From Cupriavidus basilensis (GTDB lineage: Bacteria; Pseudomonadota; Gammaproteobacteria; Burkholderiales; Burkholderiaceae), in contig NZ_BBQM01000026.1 in NCBI RefSeq assembly GCF_000876015.1, forward strand, positions 1 through 59,991: 59,991 bases of DNA. The letters run 5' to 3'. This document shows, piece after piece, positions 29,937 to 38,321 of this stretch. A program made the translations under genes and the position numbers. Within the stretch, counting starts at the first letter, position 1; every line of letters starts with the position of its first letter. The notes under the pieces are model-generated. The model saw only the letters and a program-made list of their open reading frames with translations, had not been told where the DNA came from and ran no database searches.

Positions 29937-31298
29937 ATGCGTTCGAACCAACGCCCAGACCAGATGAAGCTGGGCGCCTTCTTCCATCCCACGGGCCATC
30001 ACGTGGCCGCGTGGATGCACCCCGGCTCGCAGATCGACGCCGGCACCAACTTCCAGCATTACGTCAAGCTGGCGCAGACCGCCGAGCGCGGCAAGTTCGA
30101 CCTGATGTTCCTGGCCGACAGCCTGGCCGTGCGCGACGCCTCGCGGGAAGCGCTCAGCCGCTGGCCGCAGTACGCCGTCTACTTCGAGCCGCTCACGCTG
30201 CTGTCGGCGATCGCCGCCGTGACCGAGCACCTGGGGCTGGTGGCCACCGCGTCGACCAGCTACAGCGCGCCCTACAACGTGGCCCGCGCCTATGCCTCGC
30301 TCGACCACATCAGCGGCGGCCGGGCCGGCTGGAACGTGGTCACGTCGGGCGGCGCGGCGGCGGCGGCGAACTTCGGCCGCGTGGACTACGCGCACGACGA
30401 GCGCTACGGCCGCGCCGTGGAGTTCGCCGAAGTGGTGCTCGGCCTGTGGGATAGCTGGGACGACGACGCCTTCGTGCGCGACCGCGCCAGCGGCCGCTAC
30501 TTCGACCCGGACAAGGTCCACACGCTCGGCCACGAGGGCGAGTTCTTCTCGGTCAGGGGGCCGCTCAACGCCGCGCGCCCGCCGCAGGGCCATCCGGTGC
30601 TGTTCCAGGCCGGCGGCTCGCCGCCGGGGCGCGAACTGGCCGCCCGGCTGTGCGAGGCGGTGTTCACGCCGCTGCACACGCTCGATGCCGCGCAGTCGTT
30701 CTACCAGGACGTCAAGAGCCGCATGGCCAGGTTCGGGCGCACGCCGGACCAGCTCAAGATCATGCCGGGGCTCAATCCGGTGGTCGGCCGCACGACCCGG
30801 GAAGCGCAGGAAAAGCACGAGTACCTGCAATCGCTGATCCATCCCGACGTGGGCTTCGAGGTCCTGTCGAACGCGCTGGGCGGCTATGACCTGTCGGGCT
30901 GCGATCCGGACGGCCCGCTGCCGGCCGAGCTCGACACCATGCACACCGAAGGCGGGCAGACCCAGTTCAAGAACGTGCTGGGCTGGGCGCGCAACGAGAA
31001 CCTGACCATCCGCCAGCTCTACGAGCGCTTCGCCGGCGCGCGCGGCCAGCGCACGGTGATCGGCACCGGCGCGCAGATCGCCGACGAGATGCAGGCCTGG
31101 TTCGAAGCCTACGGCGTCGACGGCTTCCTGATCCAGCCGCCGTACCTGCCCGACGGCCTCGACGAATTCGTCGCCGAAGTCATTCCCGTCTTGCAGGAGC
31201 GCGGCCTGTTTCGCACCGAATACGAGGGCAAGACCCTGCGCGACAACCTCGGCCTGGCGCGGCCGGCCAGCCGCTACGCGGCGCAGGCCGAAGCCTGA
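29937..31298 (+). CDS. NtaA/SnaA/DszA-family FMN-dependent monooxygenase (third LLM gene)
   Basis: This 453-residue LLM monooxygenase carries all expected marks: MKLGAFFHPTGHHVAAWMHP, AQTAERGKFDLMFLADSLA, GGRAGWNVVTSGGAAAAANF (flavin contact near residues 132-137), GHPVLFQAGGSPPGRELAARL, and the tail FRTEYEGKTLRDNLGL. It resembles the enzyme at 12859 but is a distinct paralogue. The ATG at 29937 is preceded by AAGAGG at 8 bases. It is the last gene of the second unit. A reduced-flavin supplier is not encoded nearby. Confidence 0.93.
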   Translation: MRSNQRPDQMKLGAFFHPTGHHVAAWMHPGSQIDAGTNFQHYVKLAQTAERGKFDLMFLADSLAVRDASREALSRWPQYAVYFEPLTLLSAIAAVTEHLGLVATASTSYSAPYNVARAYASLDHISGGRAGWNVVTSGGAAAAANFGRVDYAHDERYGRAVEFAEVVLGLWDSWDDDAFVRDRASGRYFDPDKVHTLGHEGEFFSVRGPLNAARPPQGHPVLFQAGGSPPGRELAARLCEAVFTPLHTLDAAQSFYQDVKSRMARFGRTPDQLKIMPGLNPVVGRTTREAQEKHEYLQSLIHPDVGFEVLSNALGGYDLSGCDPDGPLPAELDTMHTEGGQTQFKNVLGWARNENLTIRQLYERFAGARGQRTVIGTGAQIADEMQAWFEAYGVDGFLIQPPYLPDGLDEFVAEVIPVLQERGLFRTEYEGKTLRDNLGLARPASRYAAQAEA

Positions 31299-31527
31299 GC
31301 GGCGGCGCGCGGGGGCGGGGCGGCCGATGCGCGCGGCCCCGCGGCCCTGTCGTCCCGTCGTCCCGTCGTCCTGTGGTGGGCATTGACGTGCGTCAAGGAC
31401 TGGCCCGCCCGCGACGCAGATTGCGAATGGTCTGATTCCTCAAGCCGCCGCGCCGCGGTACTTTCACCGGATGCGCCGCTTGCGCCGGGTTTGCCGGCGG
31501 CCGCGGCATCCCGGGAGAGTGGACAGC
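31299..31527. promoter_or_regulatory. Leader of cytochrome b561 with FNR-like box
   Basis: The gap holds three head-to-tail copies of GTCGTCCC (31349-31372, last base changed) and, at 31383-31396, TTGACGTGCGTCAA. The latter has arms TTGAC and GTCAA four bases apart, the layout of FNR/Dnr-family sites. It is about 130 bases before the chosen start. No terminator for the LLM operon is evident. Confidence 0.45.
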
Positions 31528-32103
31528 TTGAAGACCAGACACACCAAACCGCAACTGGCCCGCACCGGCGGGGCCTATACCCGCACCGCGCAGGCGCTCC
31601 ACTGGCTGATGGCGCTGATATGGCTGGCAAGCTGGGGCATCGGCATGGTGGCCGCCCACGTGCCCGCGCTGAATCCGCAGCATGGCCTGACCGCGCTGCA
31701 CAAGGCCGTCGCCACCAGCCTGCTGTTCCTGATCGTGATCCGCGTGGCATGGCGGCTCACGCATCCGGCGCCCGCCATGCCGGCCAGCATGAGCATGCCG
31801 ATGCAGCGCGCGGCCCACCTCGGGCATTTCGTCCTCTACGCCGTGGCCCTGATCGCGCTGCCGCTGTCGGGCTGGTACTGGAGCTCGGTGTCGGGCCGCG
31901 CCGTGCAGTTCCTCGGCCTGCTGCCGCTGCCGCCGCTGGCGGCGCCCGACGCGGCCCGGCAGGACCTGGCCGGGTCGGTCCACGTCCTGACCGCGTGGTG
32001 CTGCGGCGCGCTGGTCGCCGGGCATGTCCTGGCCGCGCTCAAACACCGCTTCATCGACAAGGATTCGGTCATGGCGGCCATGATGCCGGGGAGCAAGGGC
32101 TAG
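31528..32103 (+). CDS. Cytochrome b561-family diheme membrane protein
   Basis: This four-helix inner-membrane b-type cytochrome (CybB-like) shuttles electrons between quinol and an acceptor. Helices are near HWLMALIWLASWGIGMVAA, AVATSLLFLIVIRVAWRL, LGHFVLYAVALIALPLSGW and HVLTAWCCGALVAGHVLAAL. The histidines in these segments are the probable heme ligands. The open frame starts at 31471. The TTG at 31528, eight bases after GGGAGAG, gives a 191-residue protein beginning before the conserved YTRTAQALHW and is my preferred start. GTG 31519 is also possible. Confidence 0.87.
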   Translation: MKTRHTKPQLARTGGAYTRTAQALHWLMALIWLASWGIGMVAAHVPALNPQHGLTALHKAVATSLLFLIVIRVAWRLTHPAPAMPASMSMPMQRAAHLGHFVLYAVALIALPLSGWYWSSVSGRAVQFLGLLPLPPLAAPDAARQDLAGSVHVLTAWCCGALVAGHVLAALKHRFIDKDSVMAAMMPGSKG

Positions 32104-32275
32104 CGGCGCGGCGCGCCGCACACGCGACCGCGCGCGCGATCCGGCCCCGCGCGGCGCGGCGCACCGGCGCGGCCCGCCGCGCCTGCTCCGGGCGCCCGCC
32201 CGGAATTCGGCATGCGCCCGGGTTGGCCGGCTTTGTGTTTGCTACACTGCCTGCCAAACATCCCGGTTGAAGCCA

Positions 32276-32944
32276 ATGAACGCCCAAGACGTCGTCACTT
32301 TCCTGCAGACCAATCCCCAGTTCTTCGAAGACCACGCCGAGCTGCTGGCCTCCGTGCAGCTCACCAGCCCGCACAGCCACCGCGCGGTGTCGCTGCAGGA
32401 GCGCCAGATGGAAATCCTGCGCGAGAAGAACAAGGGCCTGGAGCTGAAGCTGGCGGACCTGGTGCGCCACGGCCACGACAACGACCGCACGCAGCAGCGC
32501 ATGCATGCGTGGCAGTTGCGCCTGCTGGCCGAGGTGGATTCGCACGCGCTGCCGTATGCGGTGCAGGACGGCCTGCAGCAGGTGTTCGAGGTGCCCGTGG
32601 TGGCGCTCAAGCTGTGGCACGTGGCCGAAGGCTACGCGCACATGGAGGTCACGCAGGGCGTGAGCGAGGACGTGCGCCTGTTCGCCGAGGGGCTGCGCGC
32701 GCCGTACTGCGGGCCCAACAGCGGCTTCGAGGCGGCGGCCTGGCTGGAGCGCGACGACATCGCCTCGCTGGCGATGGTGACGCTGCGCGTGCCATCGCGC
32801 GAGCCGGGCACGCTCGGCGCGGCGTTCGGCCTGCTGGTGCTGGGCTCGCCCGAGGCGCGGCGCTTCCATGAAGGCATGGGCACCGCCTACCTCGCGCAGA
32901 TCGGCGAGGTGGCGGGCGCCGCGCTCAACCGCCTGCGCGACTGA
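32276..32944 (+). CDS. DUF484 family protein
   Basis: This 222-residue cytoplasmic protein of the DUF484 family has a GAF-like fold. It starts MNAQDVVTFLQTNPQFFEDHAELL, then QERQMEILREKNKGLELKL (short coiled coil), and ends with FLAQIGEVA-type family features (AYLAQIGEVAGAALNRL). In many proteobacteria it directly precedes xerC, as here, which supports the assignment. Its function is unknown. The ATG at 32276 is used; a TTG nine bases earlier is in frame. Confidence 0.92.
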   Translation: MNAQDVVTFLQTNPQFFEDHAELLASVQLTSPHSHRAVSLQERQMEILREKNKGLELKLADLVRHGHDNDRTQQRMHAWQLRLLAEVDSHALPYAVQDGLQQVFEVPVVALKLWHVAEGYAHMEVTQGVSEDVRLFAEGLRAPYCGPNSGFEAAAWLERDDIASLAMVTLRVPSREPGTLGAAFGLLVLGSPEARRFHEGMGTAYLAQIGEVAGAALNRLRD

Positions 32945-32980
32945 CGCCGCCATGTCCCGCGAGCGCACCGGAGCCGCGCC

Positions 32981-34045
32981 GTGACGCGCAAGGCCGCGCC
33001 CGGGGCGGCCATCGCGCCGCCGGCCGCGAAGCCGGCGCCGGACCCGCTGGTGCTGCGCTATCTCGAATGGCTGGCCAGCGGGCGCAAGCTGGCGGCCCAC
33101 ACGCTTTCCAGCTACGGCCGCGATCTCTCCGTGCTGCAGGAATACGCGCTGCGCTTCGCGCCGGGCTGCGCGCTGCTGTCGCTGCAGAACCATCATATCC
33201 GCGGCTTTGCCGCGCGCCTGCACGGCGGCGGGCTGGCCGGCACCAGCATCGCGCGCACGCTGTCGGCGTGGCGCGGCTTCTACCTGTGGGCGGCGCGCCA
33301 CGGCCTCGGCGTGCAGGCCAACCCGGTCGACGGCGTGCGCGCGCCGAGGTCGGGCCACCGGCTGCCCAAGGCGCTGTCGGTGGAGCACGCGGTGGCGCTG
33401 GTCTCGTACCAGGGCGGCGAGGGCGCGGAGGACGTGCGCGACCGCGCCGTCCATGAGCTGTTCTATTCCAGCGGCCTGCGCCTGTCCGAGCTGGTGCAGC
33501 TCGACCAGCGCTACGCCGAGGACGGCGAATACCGCTCGGCCGGCTGGATCGACATGGACGGCGCCGAGGTCACGGTGATCGGCAAGGGCTCGCGCCGGCG
33601 CACGGTGCCGGTCGGCAGCAAGGCGATGGAGGCGCTGCGCGCGTGGCTGGCGGTGCGCGCGCAGATGCTGCGCCCGGGCGCGCCGCCGGAGGACGCGCAT
33701 GCGCTGTTCCTGAACCCGCGCGGGCGGCGCCTGCCGGCGCGCACGGTGCAGCTGCGCATCAAGCAGCAGGCCATCCGCGCCGGCGTGCCGGCCGACGTGC
33801 ATCCGCACATGCTGCGGCATTCGTTCGCCACCCACGTGCTGCAGTCCTCGGGCGACCTGCGCGCGGTGCAGGAAATGCTGGGCCACGCCAGCGTGGCCAC
33901 CACGCAGATCTACACCGCGCTCGACTTCCAGCACCTGGCCAAGGTCTACGACAAGGCGCATCCGCGCGCGGGCAGGGCGCAGGCTGCGCCCGCGCCGGCC
34001 GCTTCCGCCGATCCCGACGCGGACGCGGAACCGGGCGGCGGCTGA
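32981..34045 (+). CDS. xerC: Tyrosine recombinase XerC
   Basis: XerC, with XerD and FtsK, resolves chromosome dimers at dif. The 354-residue protein has the SAM-like N-terminal core-binding domain (about 22-110) and a catalytic domain with Arg167 (GLRLSE), Lys202 (GKGSRRR), His276-Met-Leu-Arg279, His302 (LGHAS) and the nucleophile Tyr311. It starts with GTG at 32981. A low-complexity Ala/Pro tail of about 24 residues follows the conserved end. It sits 36 bases after DUF484, so this is the housekeeping copy and not a sign of an integrated element. Confidence 0.95.
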   Translation: MTRKAAPGAAIAPPAAKPAPDPLVLRYLEWLASGRKLAAHTLSSYGRDLSVLQEYALRFAPGCALLSLQNHHIRGFAARLHGGGLAGTSIARTLSAWRGFYLWAARHGLGVQANPVDGVRAPRSGHRLPKALSVEHAVALVSYQGGEGAEDVRDRAVHELFYSSGLRLSELVQLDQRYAEDGEYRSAGWIDMDGAEVTVIGKGSRRRTVPVGSKAMEALRAWLAVRAQMLRPGAPPEDAHALFLNPRGRRLPARTVQLRIKQQAIRAGVPADVHPHMLRHSFATHVLQSSGDLRAVQEMLGHASVATTQIYTALDFQHLAKVYDKAHPRAGRAQAAPAPAASADPDADAEPGGG

Positions 34046-34051
34046 GCGCGG

Positions 34052-35089
34052 CTAGGGCGCGTCGGTCTTGTCCCTGGTGCCGGCCTTGTCCGCCGTCTTG
34101 TCCGCTGCCTTGTTCGCCGCTTTGTTCGCCTTGTCTCCCCACTGTGCCAGGATGGCGCGGAACGCTTCCATCTCGGGCAGCAGCCACGCGCGGAAGGCCT
34201 TCACCTTGGGCGCCTCGAGCATGCCGGGCGAACACACGAAGTAGAGCAGCCACGGGCACGTGATGCTGACGTCGAACAGCCGCACCACGCGCCCCGACAG
34301 CAGGTCGTTGTAGGCCAGCGAGGAGCGGATCAGCGCGATGCCCTGGCCGGCGGCGGCGGCCTGCAGCAACAGCGAGGAATCCTCCAGCAGCAGGCCCTTG
34401 CGCGGCTCGGGCCAGTCCAGGCCGGCCGCGTCGAACCACGGTTTCCACGGGTCGCCTTCGCCGCGCAGCAGCGGCATGCCGGCCATGTCGCGCGGGCGCG
34501 CCGGCAGCCTGCCGCCGTTGAAGGCCGGGCTGCAGACCGGGAAGAACACGTCGTCGAGCAGCTTTTCCACGTACAGGCCGGGATAGTCGCCGCTGCCCAT
34601 GCGCAGCGCGATGTCCACCTCCTCGCGCGTGAAATCGACCAGGCTGTTGGACGACAGCAGCTCCACGTCCAGCTCGGGATGCTGCTCGATGAAGCTGCCG
34701 ATGCGCGGCGTGAGCCAGCGCGCCGCGAACGAGGGCATGGTGCTGATGGTGAGGCGCTTGTCGCGGTTGCCGGCCTGCAGCGCGCGGGTCGCGTCGGCGA
34801 TCTCCAGCAGCGCCTCGCGCACGCGCATGGCGTAGGCGCGCCCGCCCGGCGTGAGGCTCACGCGCTTGCCGTTGCGCTCGAACAGCGGCTGCCCGAGCTC
34901 TTCCTCGAGCGCGCGGATCTGGTGGCTGACCGCGCCGTGGGTGACGAACAGCTCGGTGGCCGCGCGCGAAAAGCTCTCGTGGCGGGCCGCGGCCTCGAAC
35001 GCGCGCAGCGCGGTCAGCGCCGGCAGGCGCGGCAGCTCGCGGTGCCAGCCGCGCGGCAGATCATTCTCCCAAGCTCGCTTCAACGCCAT
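34052..35089 (-). CDS. LysR-family transcriptional regulator (GcvA-like)
   Basis: This 345-residue regulator has an N-terminal winged helix (LTALRAFEAAARHESFSRAATELFVTHGAVSHQIRALEEELG, residues about 24-65) and a periplasmic-binding-like effector domain. The sequence is nearest in feel to the GcvA/AmpR branch. It is transcribed away from the DUF2917 gene, the usual arrangement for a LysR protein and its target. The low-complexity C-terminus carries a Lys-Ala-Asn-Lys-Ala-Asp repeat (NKAANKAADKTADKAG). It is convergent with xerC, ends 6 bases from it, and has no visible terminator between. Confidence 0.92.
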   Translation of the reverse strand: MALKRAWENDLPRGWHRELPRLPALTALRAFEAAARHESFSRAATELFVTHGAVSHQIRALEEELGQPLFERNGKRVSLTPGGRAYAMRVREALLEIADATRALQAGNRDKRLTISTMPSFAARWLTPRIGSFIEQHPELDVELLSSNSLVDFTREEVDIALRMGSGDYPGLYVEKLLDDVFFPVCSPAFNGGRLPARPRDMAGMPLLRGEGDPWKPWFDAAGLDWPEPRKGLLLEDSSLLLQAAAAGQGIALIRSSLAYNDLLSGRVVRLFDVSITCPWLLYFVCSPGMLEAPKVKAFRAWLLPEMEAFRAILAQWGDKANKAANKAADKTADKAGTRDKTDAP

Positions 35090-35308
35090 GACCGGCCTCG
35101 CCTTATGTGAGTTTCTCTAACAAGAACCGGGAAAATATATCGTTTTGGAAGGGCTTCGGCAATCACTAGAATGCAATGCATCGGTACTCCACCCCGCACC
35201 AGTTCCGCTGAAGCAGACGCTGCGCCCGACGGGCAAGCGCACGACGCGGCCGCCCATTCCGGGCCGGCGGGGACGCAGAGGCGCCGATGTCAGTGAAGGA
35301 TGCCCAAC
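35090..35308. promoter_or_regulatory. Divergent LysR/DUF2917 promoter region
   Basis: On the plus strand TTGGAA (35145-35150), a 16-base spacer and TAGAAT (35167-35172) make a reasonable sigma-70 promoter for the DUF2917 gene. Just upstream, at 35103-35120, TTATGTGAGTTTCTCTAA has TTA/TAA ends and could be the LysR binding site. That reading is speculative. Confidence 0.4.
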
Positions 35309-35668
35309 ATGAAAACATTGCTCACAACGACCCTGTTCACCCTGAGCCCGGGCGAAGTCACCTCGCTTTCCATCCGCGCCGCCCAGCGCCTGCGCGTGGA
35401 AGAGGCCGCCGGCATCGACCTGTGGGTCACCCGCGAAGGCGACTCCGAGGACCACTGGCTGCGCTGCGGCGGCAGCATGCTGCTCGAGCGCGGCGACGAG
35501 ATCGTCCTGAGCATCGATCCGCGCGCCGCCGGGCCGGTGCGCCTGGCCCTGATCGCCGAGGCCCGCCGGCCGACCGCCAACGTGGCGCACCTGGTGGCGC
35601 GCATGGCGCGGCGCCTGGTTCGAGGGACCGAATGGACGCCCAACCAGGACCAGATCACGGCTTCCTGA
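35309..35668 (+). CDS. DUF2917 domain-containing protein
   Basis: This 119-residue small protein begins MKTLLTTTLFTLSPGEVTSL. The conserved DUF2917 body follows (LRVEEAAGIDLWVTREGDSEDHWLRCGG, LERGDEIVLS), a cupin-like short beta structure of unknown function. ATG 35309 sits 8 bases after GAAGGA; the ATG at 35300 is in frame but too close to that site. It is divergent from the LysR gene, suggesting regulation by it. Confidence 0.85.
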   Translation: MKTLLTTTLFTLSPGEVTSLSIRAAQRLRVEEAAGIDLWVTREGDSEDHWLRCGGSMLLERGDEIVLSIDPRAAGPVRLALIAEARRPTANVAHLVARMARRLVRGTEWTPNQDQITAS

Positions 35669-35779
35669 CCCGCGGCACCCGGGCGGGGCGGAAGACGCCC
35701 CGCCCGGCCGCGCGCGCGGCCACCTGCGGCTGGTGCACTCGCGCGACACCCGGGACGGCGGGCCGGCCTGACCTGGCCC

Positions 35780-35852
35780 GCGGCAAGACCCGGTGGCAAG
35801 ACCCGCGGCAAGACCCGCGGCAAGACCCGCGGCAAGACCCGCCGCAAGACCC
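35780..35852. repeat. Six tandem copies of a 12-base unit GCGGCAAGACCC
   Basis: Units are at 35780-35791, 35792-35804 (one inserted base), 35805-35816, 35817-35828, 35829-35840 and 35841-35852. Three are identical, and the others differ at one or two bases. The array lies between DUF2917 and lipB, directly before a terminator hairpin. It is not CRISPR: there are no spacers. Confidence 0.85.
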
Positions 35853-35863
35853 GGCAGCGGGAA

Positions 35864-35894
35864 GGGGCGGCGCCCGTGGCGGCCGCCCCTTTTT
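35864..35894 (+). terminator. Rho-independent terminator before lipB
   Basis: GGGGCGGC (35864-35871) pairs with GCCGCCCC (35882-35889) around a 10-base loop and is followed by TTTTT. It would end the DUF2917 transcript 24 bases before the lipB start. Confidence 0.75.
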
Positions 35895-35917
35895 CGTATT
35901 TTCGTTAAACTGCCGGG

Positions 35918-36649
35918 ATGCAAGCGATCCAAGTCATCGAGCAGGGCCGCCAGGACTACCAGCCCTGTTTCGACGCGATGCGCGCCTACACCGCCGCTCG
36001 CACCGCCGAAACCCCCGACCAGATCTGGCTGGTGGAGCATCCCCCGGTCTACACGCTCGGCCAGGCCGGCGACCCGGCGCACCTGCTGGCGCCCGACGAG
36101 GCGATTCCCGTGGTGCGCATCGACCGTGGCGGGCAAATCACTTATCACGGTCCGGGCCAGATCGTGGCCTACCTGCTGCTGGACCTGCGCCGGCGCCACC
36201 TGATGGTGCGCGAGCTGGTCCATGCGATCGAGCAGGCCGTGCTGGACACGCTCGCGGCGTATAATCTCGCAGCCGAACGCAAGGCCGGCGCGCCGGGCAT
36301 CTACCTTTCCGAAGGTCCGCACCGGGGCGCCAAGATCGCCGCGCTCGGGCTCAAGATCCGCAACGGCTGCAGCTATCACGGCGTCAGCCTCAACGTGCAG
36401 ATGGACCTCGCGCCTTTCCTGCGCATCAACCCGTGCGGCTATGCCGGCCTGGAAACGGTCGACATGGCCACCGCGGGCGCCACCTACGCGGCGGCCGATG
36501 CGGCGGGCGCGCCTCGCCTGCCCGTGAGCGCGGCCCAGCAGGCCGAGATCGCGCGGCGCCTCGCGGCGGCGCTGCGCGACGTACTGGCAGCGGCGCGCGA
36601 GCGCGCCGTGGCTGCCGGCCCCAACCCCGCCGCGGCCCTGGCCAACTAG
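35918..36649 (+). CDS. lipB: Octanoyl-[acyl-carrier-protein]:protein N-octanoyltransferase
   Basis: LipB transfers octanoate from acyl-ACP to lipoyl domains, the first step of lipoate synthesis. The 243-residue product has VEHPPVYTLGQAGDPAHLL, RIDRGGQITYHGPGQIVAYLLLDL, the catalytic Lys139 (GAKIAALGLKIRNG) and Cys173 (INPCGYAGLETV). lipA follows 43 bases downstream. A strong terminator lies just upstream, so lipB must start from a promoter very close to or within that region. Confidence 0.96.
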   Translation: MQAIQVIEQGRQDYQPCFDAMRAYTAARTAETPDQIWLVEHPPVYTLGQAGDPAHLLAPDEAIPVVRIDRGGQITYHGPGQIVAYLLLDLRRRHLMVRELVHAIEQAVLDTLAAYNLAAERKAGAPGIYLSEGPHRGAKIAALGLKIRNGCSYHGVSLNVQMDLAPFLRINPCGYAGLETVDMATAGATYAAADAAGAPRLPVSAAQQAEIARRLAAALRDVLAAARERAVAAGPNPAAALAN

Positions 36650-36692
36650 TCACCCAGCCGAACATGCACGCACCGCGCGTGCGGAGAACACT

Positions 36693-37688
36693 ATGAGCGA
36701 CGCCCTGATCGCCTCTTCCAGCGAAGCCCCGCAACCCCAGGCGGAGCAGTACGACCCGACCCGCAAGCAGAAGTCCGCCGACAAGACCGCGCGCATCCCC
36801 ATCAAGATCGTGCCGGCCGAGAAGCTCAAGAAACCCGAGTGGATCCGCGTCAAGGCGGCCACCGGCAATTCGCGCTTCTACGAGATCAAGGACGTGCTGC
36901 GCGCCAACAACCTGGTCACGGTGTGCGAAGAGGCGAGCTGCCCGAACATCGGCGAATGCTTCGGCAAGGGCACGGCCACCTTCATGATCATGGGCGACAA
37001 GTGCACGCGCCGCTGCCCGTTCTGCGACGTGGGCCACGGCCGCCCCGACCCGCTCGACGCCAACGAGCCGGGCAACCTGGCGCGCACCATCGCGCAGCTG
37101 CGCCTGAACTACGTGGTGATCACCAGCGTCGACCGCGACGACCTGCGCGACGGCGGCGCCCAGCATTTCGTCGACTGCATCACGCAGACGCGCGCGCTGT
37201 CGCCGGCCACCCGCATCGAAGTGCTGGTGCCCGACTTCCGCGGCCGCCTGGACAAGGCGCTGGACATCCTCCAGTCCGGCCCGCCCGACGTGATGAACCA
37301 CAACATGGAAACCGTGCCGCGCCTGTACAAGCAGGCCCGCCCGGGCGCCGACTACGCGCACTCGCTCAAGCTGCTGCAGGAGTTCAAGCGGCGCAATCCG
37401 ACCGTGGCCACCAAGAGCGGCCTGATGGTCGGCCTGGGCGAGACCGACGAGGAAATCCTCGAAGTCATGCGCGACATGCGCGCCCATGACATCGACATGC
37501 TGACCATCGGCCAGTACCTGGCGCCGTCGGGCCACCACCTGCCGGTGATGCGCTACGTGCATCCGGACACCTTCAAGATGTTCGAGGACGAAGCCTACAA
37601 GATGGGCTTCACGCACGCCGCCGTGGGCGCGATGGTGCGCAGCTCGTACCACGCCGACCAGCAGGCGCATCAGGCCGGCTTCGCCTGA
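36693..37688 (+). CDS. lipA: Lipoyl synthase
   Basis: This radical-SAM enzyme inserts two sulfurs into protein-bound octanoyl groups. The 331-residue protein has the auxiliary cluster cysteines Cys78, Cys83 and Cys89 (CEEASCPNIGEC) and the radical-SAM cysteines Cys104, Cys108 and Cys111 (CTRRCPFC). The C-terminal serine motif region (AVGAMVRSSYHADQQA) is also present. It is the second gene of lipBA and is followed by a terminator at 37811. Confidence 0.97.
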   Translation: MSDALIASSSEAPQPQAEQYDPTRKQKSADKTARIPIKIVPAEKLKKPEWIRVKAATGNSRFYEIKDVLRANNLVTVCEEASCPNIGECFGKGTATFMIMGDKCTRRCPFCDVGHGRPDPLDANEPGNLARTIAQLRLNYVVITSVDRDDLRDGGAQHFVDCITQTRALSPATRIEVLVPDFRGRLDKALDILQSGPPDVMNHNMETVPRLYKQARPGADYAHSLKLLQEFKRRNPTVATKSGLMVGLGETDEEILEVMRDMRAHDIDMLTIGQYLAPSGHHLPVMRYVHPDTFKMFEDEAYKMGFTHAAVGAMVRSSYHADQQAHQAGFA

Positions 37689-37748
37689 GCCGGCGCCGGT
37701 TTTCTTGATGCGCGGGCAGGCAAGCCTTCGATAGCCGAAGGTTTGCTC

Positions 37749-37772
37749 CCCTCTCCCGCGCGCGGGAGAGGG
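37749..37772. repeat. 24-base perfect palindrome, REP-like
   Basis: CCCTCTCCCGCG is followed directly by its exact reverse complement CGCGGGAGAGGG. Such CCCTCTCCCGCGCGCGGGAGAGGG-type palindromes are common intergenic elements in this group, by recollection. It has no T-run, so it is not itself a terminator. Confidence 0.65.
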
Positions 37773-37810
37773 CAGAACGCAGACAGCAAGCTGATCTCGT
37801 CAGCAGCCTG

Positions 37811-37837
37811 AACGGCCGGTTTCCACCGGCCGTTTTT
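37811..37837 (+). terminator. Rho-independent terminator after lipA
   Basis: AACGGCCGGT (37811-37820) and ACCGGCCGTT (37825-37834) form a 10-base-pair stem with a four-base loop (TTCC), followed by a T-rich tract (TTTTTCTTT). It is a textbook terminator ending the lipBA transcript. Confidence 0.88.
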
Positions 37838-38197
37838 CTTTGTCGGCGCCTTTCTCATGCGCGCCTTTGGCCCGCGTTCGGCCCCTCGCATCCCGTCGCC
37901 AGCACGCCGCCAGCACGCCGAACGTTGCGGGCGCGCCACGATTCCTCCCGGCGGCGCAAAAAAATTCTGCTTTCCGCGACCTCCCCCCGCCTGCGCGCCC
38001 GGCCCGCCTGCCGCGCCGTTCCTGCACCGCCGTGGCTCGTAACGAGACTGCCCGGCTCGCCGCGGACGCGCGTCCGGCGCCCTCGCGGTGCGGCCTGCAC
38101 CAAGGCGGGGCGGGGCTGCGCCGGTCCCTCCCGCCGTCCCGGCAGCGTCCTAGGGTCTACACCTAGCCCCATCATCTTCTCGTTTGGTTATCATGAA

Positions 38198-38220
38198 TTC
38201 ATCGATAAATTGTCGATGAA
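38198..38220. promoter_or_regulatory. Inverted repeat TTCATCGA-N7-TCGATGAA, candidate pxp operator
   Basis: Perfect 8-base arms surround TAAATTG in an AT-rich island about 100 bases before pxpB. The half-site spacing (15 bases centre to centre) suits a dimeric helix-turn-helix regulator. No regulator gene is adjacent. Confidence 0.5.
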
Positions 38221-38321
38221 AAAAGATTATTGCAACGGACCGCTTCGCGGCCGGCGCCGCGCCTGACGAGTCCGGTGCGCGCGCCTACACTGCAAGTCAG
38301 GTCCCTTCCCGGTGCCTTTCC

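Larger units (their letters stand above)
37689..38321. promoter_or_regulatory. lipA-pxpB intergenic region
   Basis: This is 633 bases without a gene. It contains a 24-base perfect palindrome (37749-37772), the lipA terminator (37811-37837) and then about 320 bases of GC-rich DNA in which I see nothing. An AT-rich segment follows with an inverted repeat (38198-38220), the best candidate regulatory site for the pxp operon. Confidence 0.5.

Noticed and set aside
32981..34045. Tyrosine recombinase as a sign of an integrated element
   Set aside because: It follows DUF484 in the conserved housekeeping order and carries XerC features; no attachment repeats or element genes are nearby.
35780..35852. 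Possible CRISPR array
   Set aside because: The units are 12 bases, directly adjacent, with no spacers and no cas genes.
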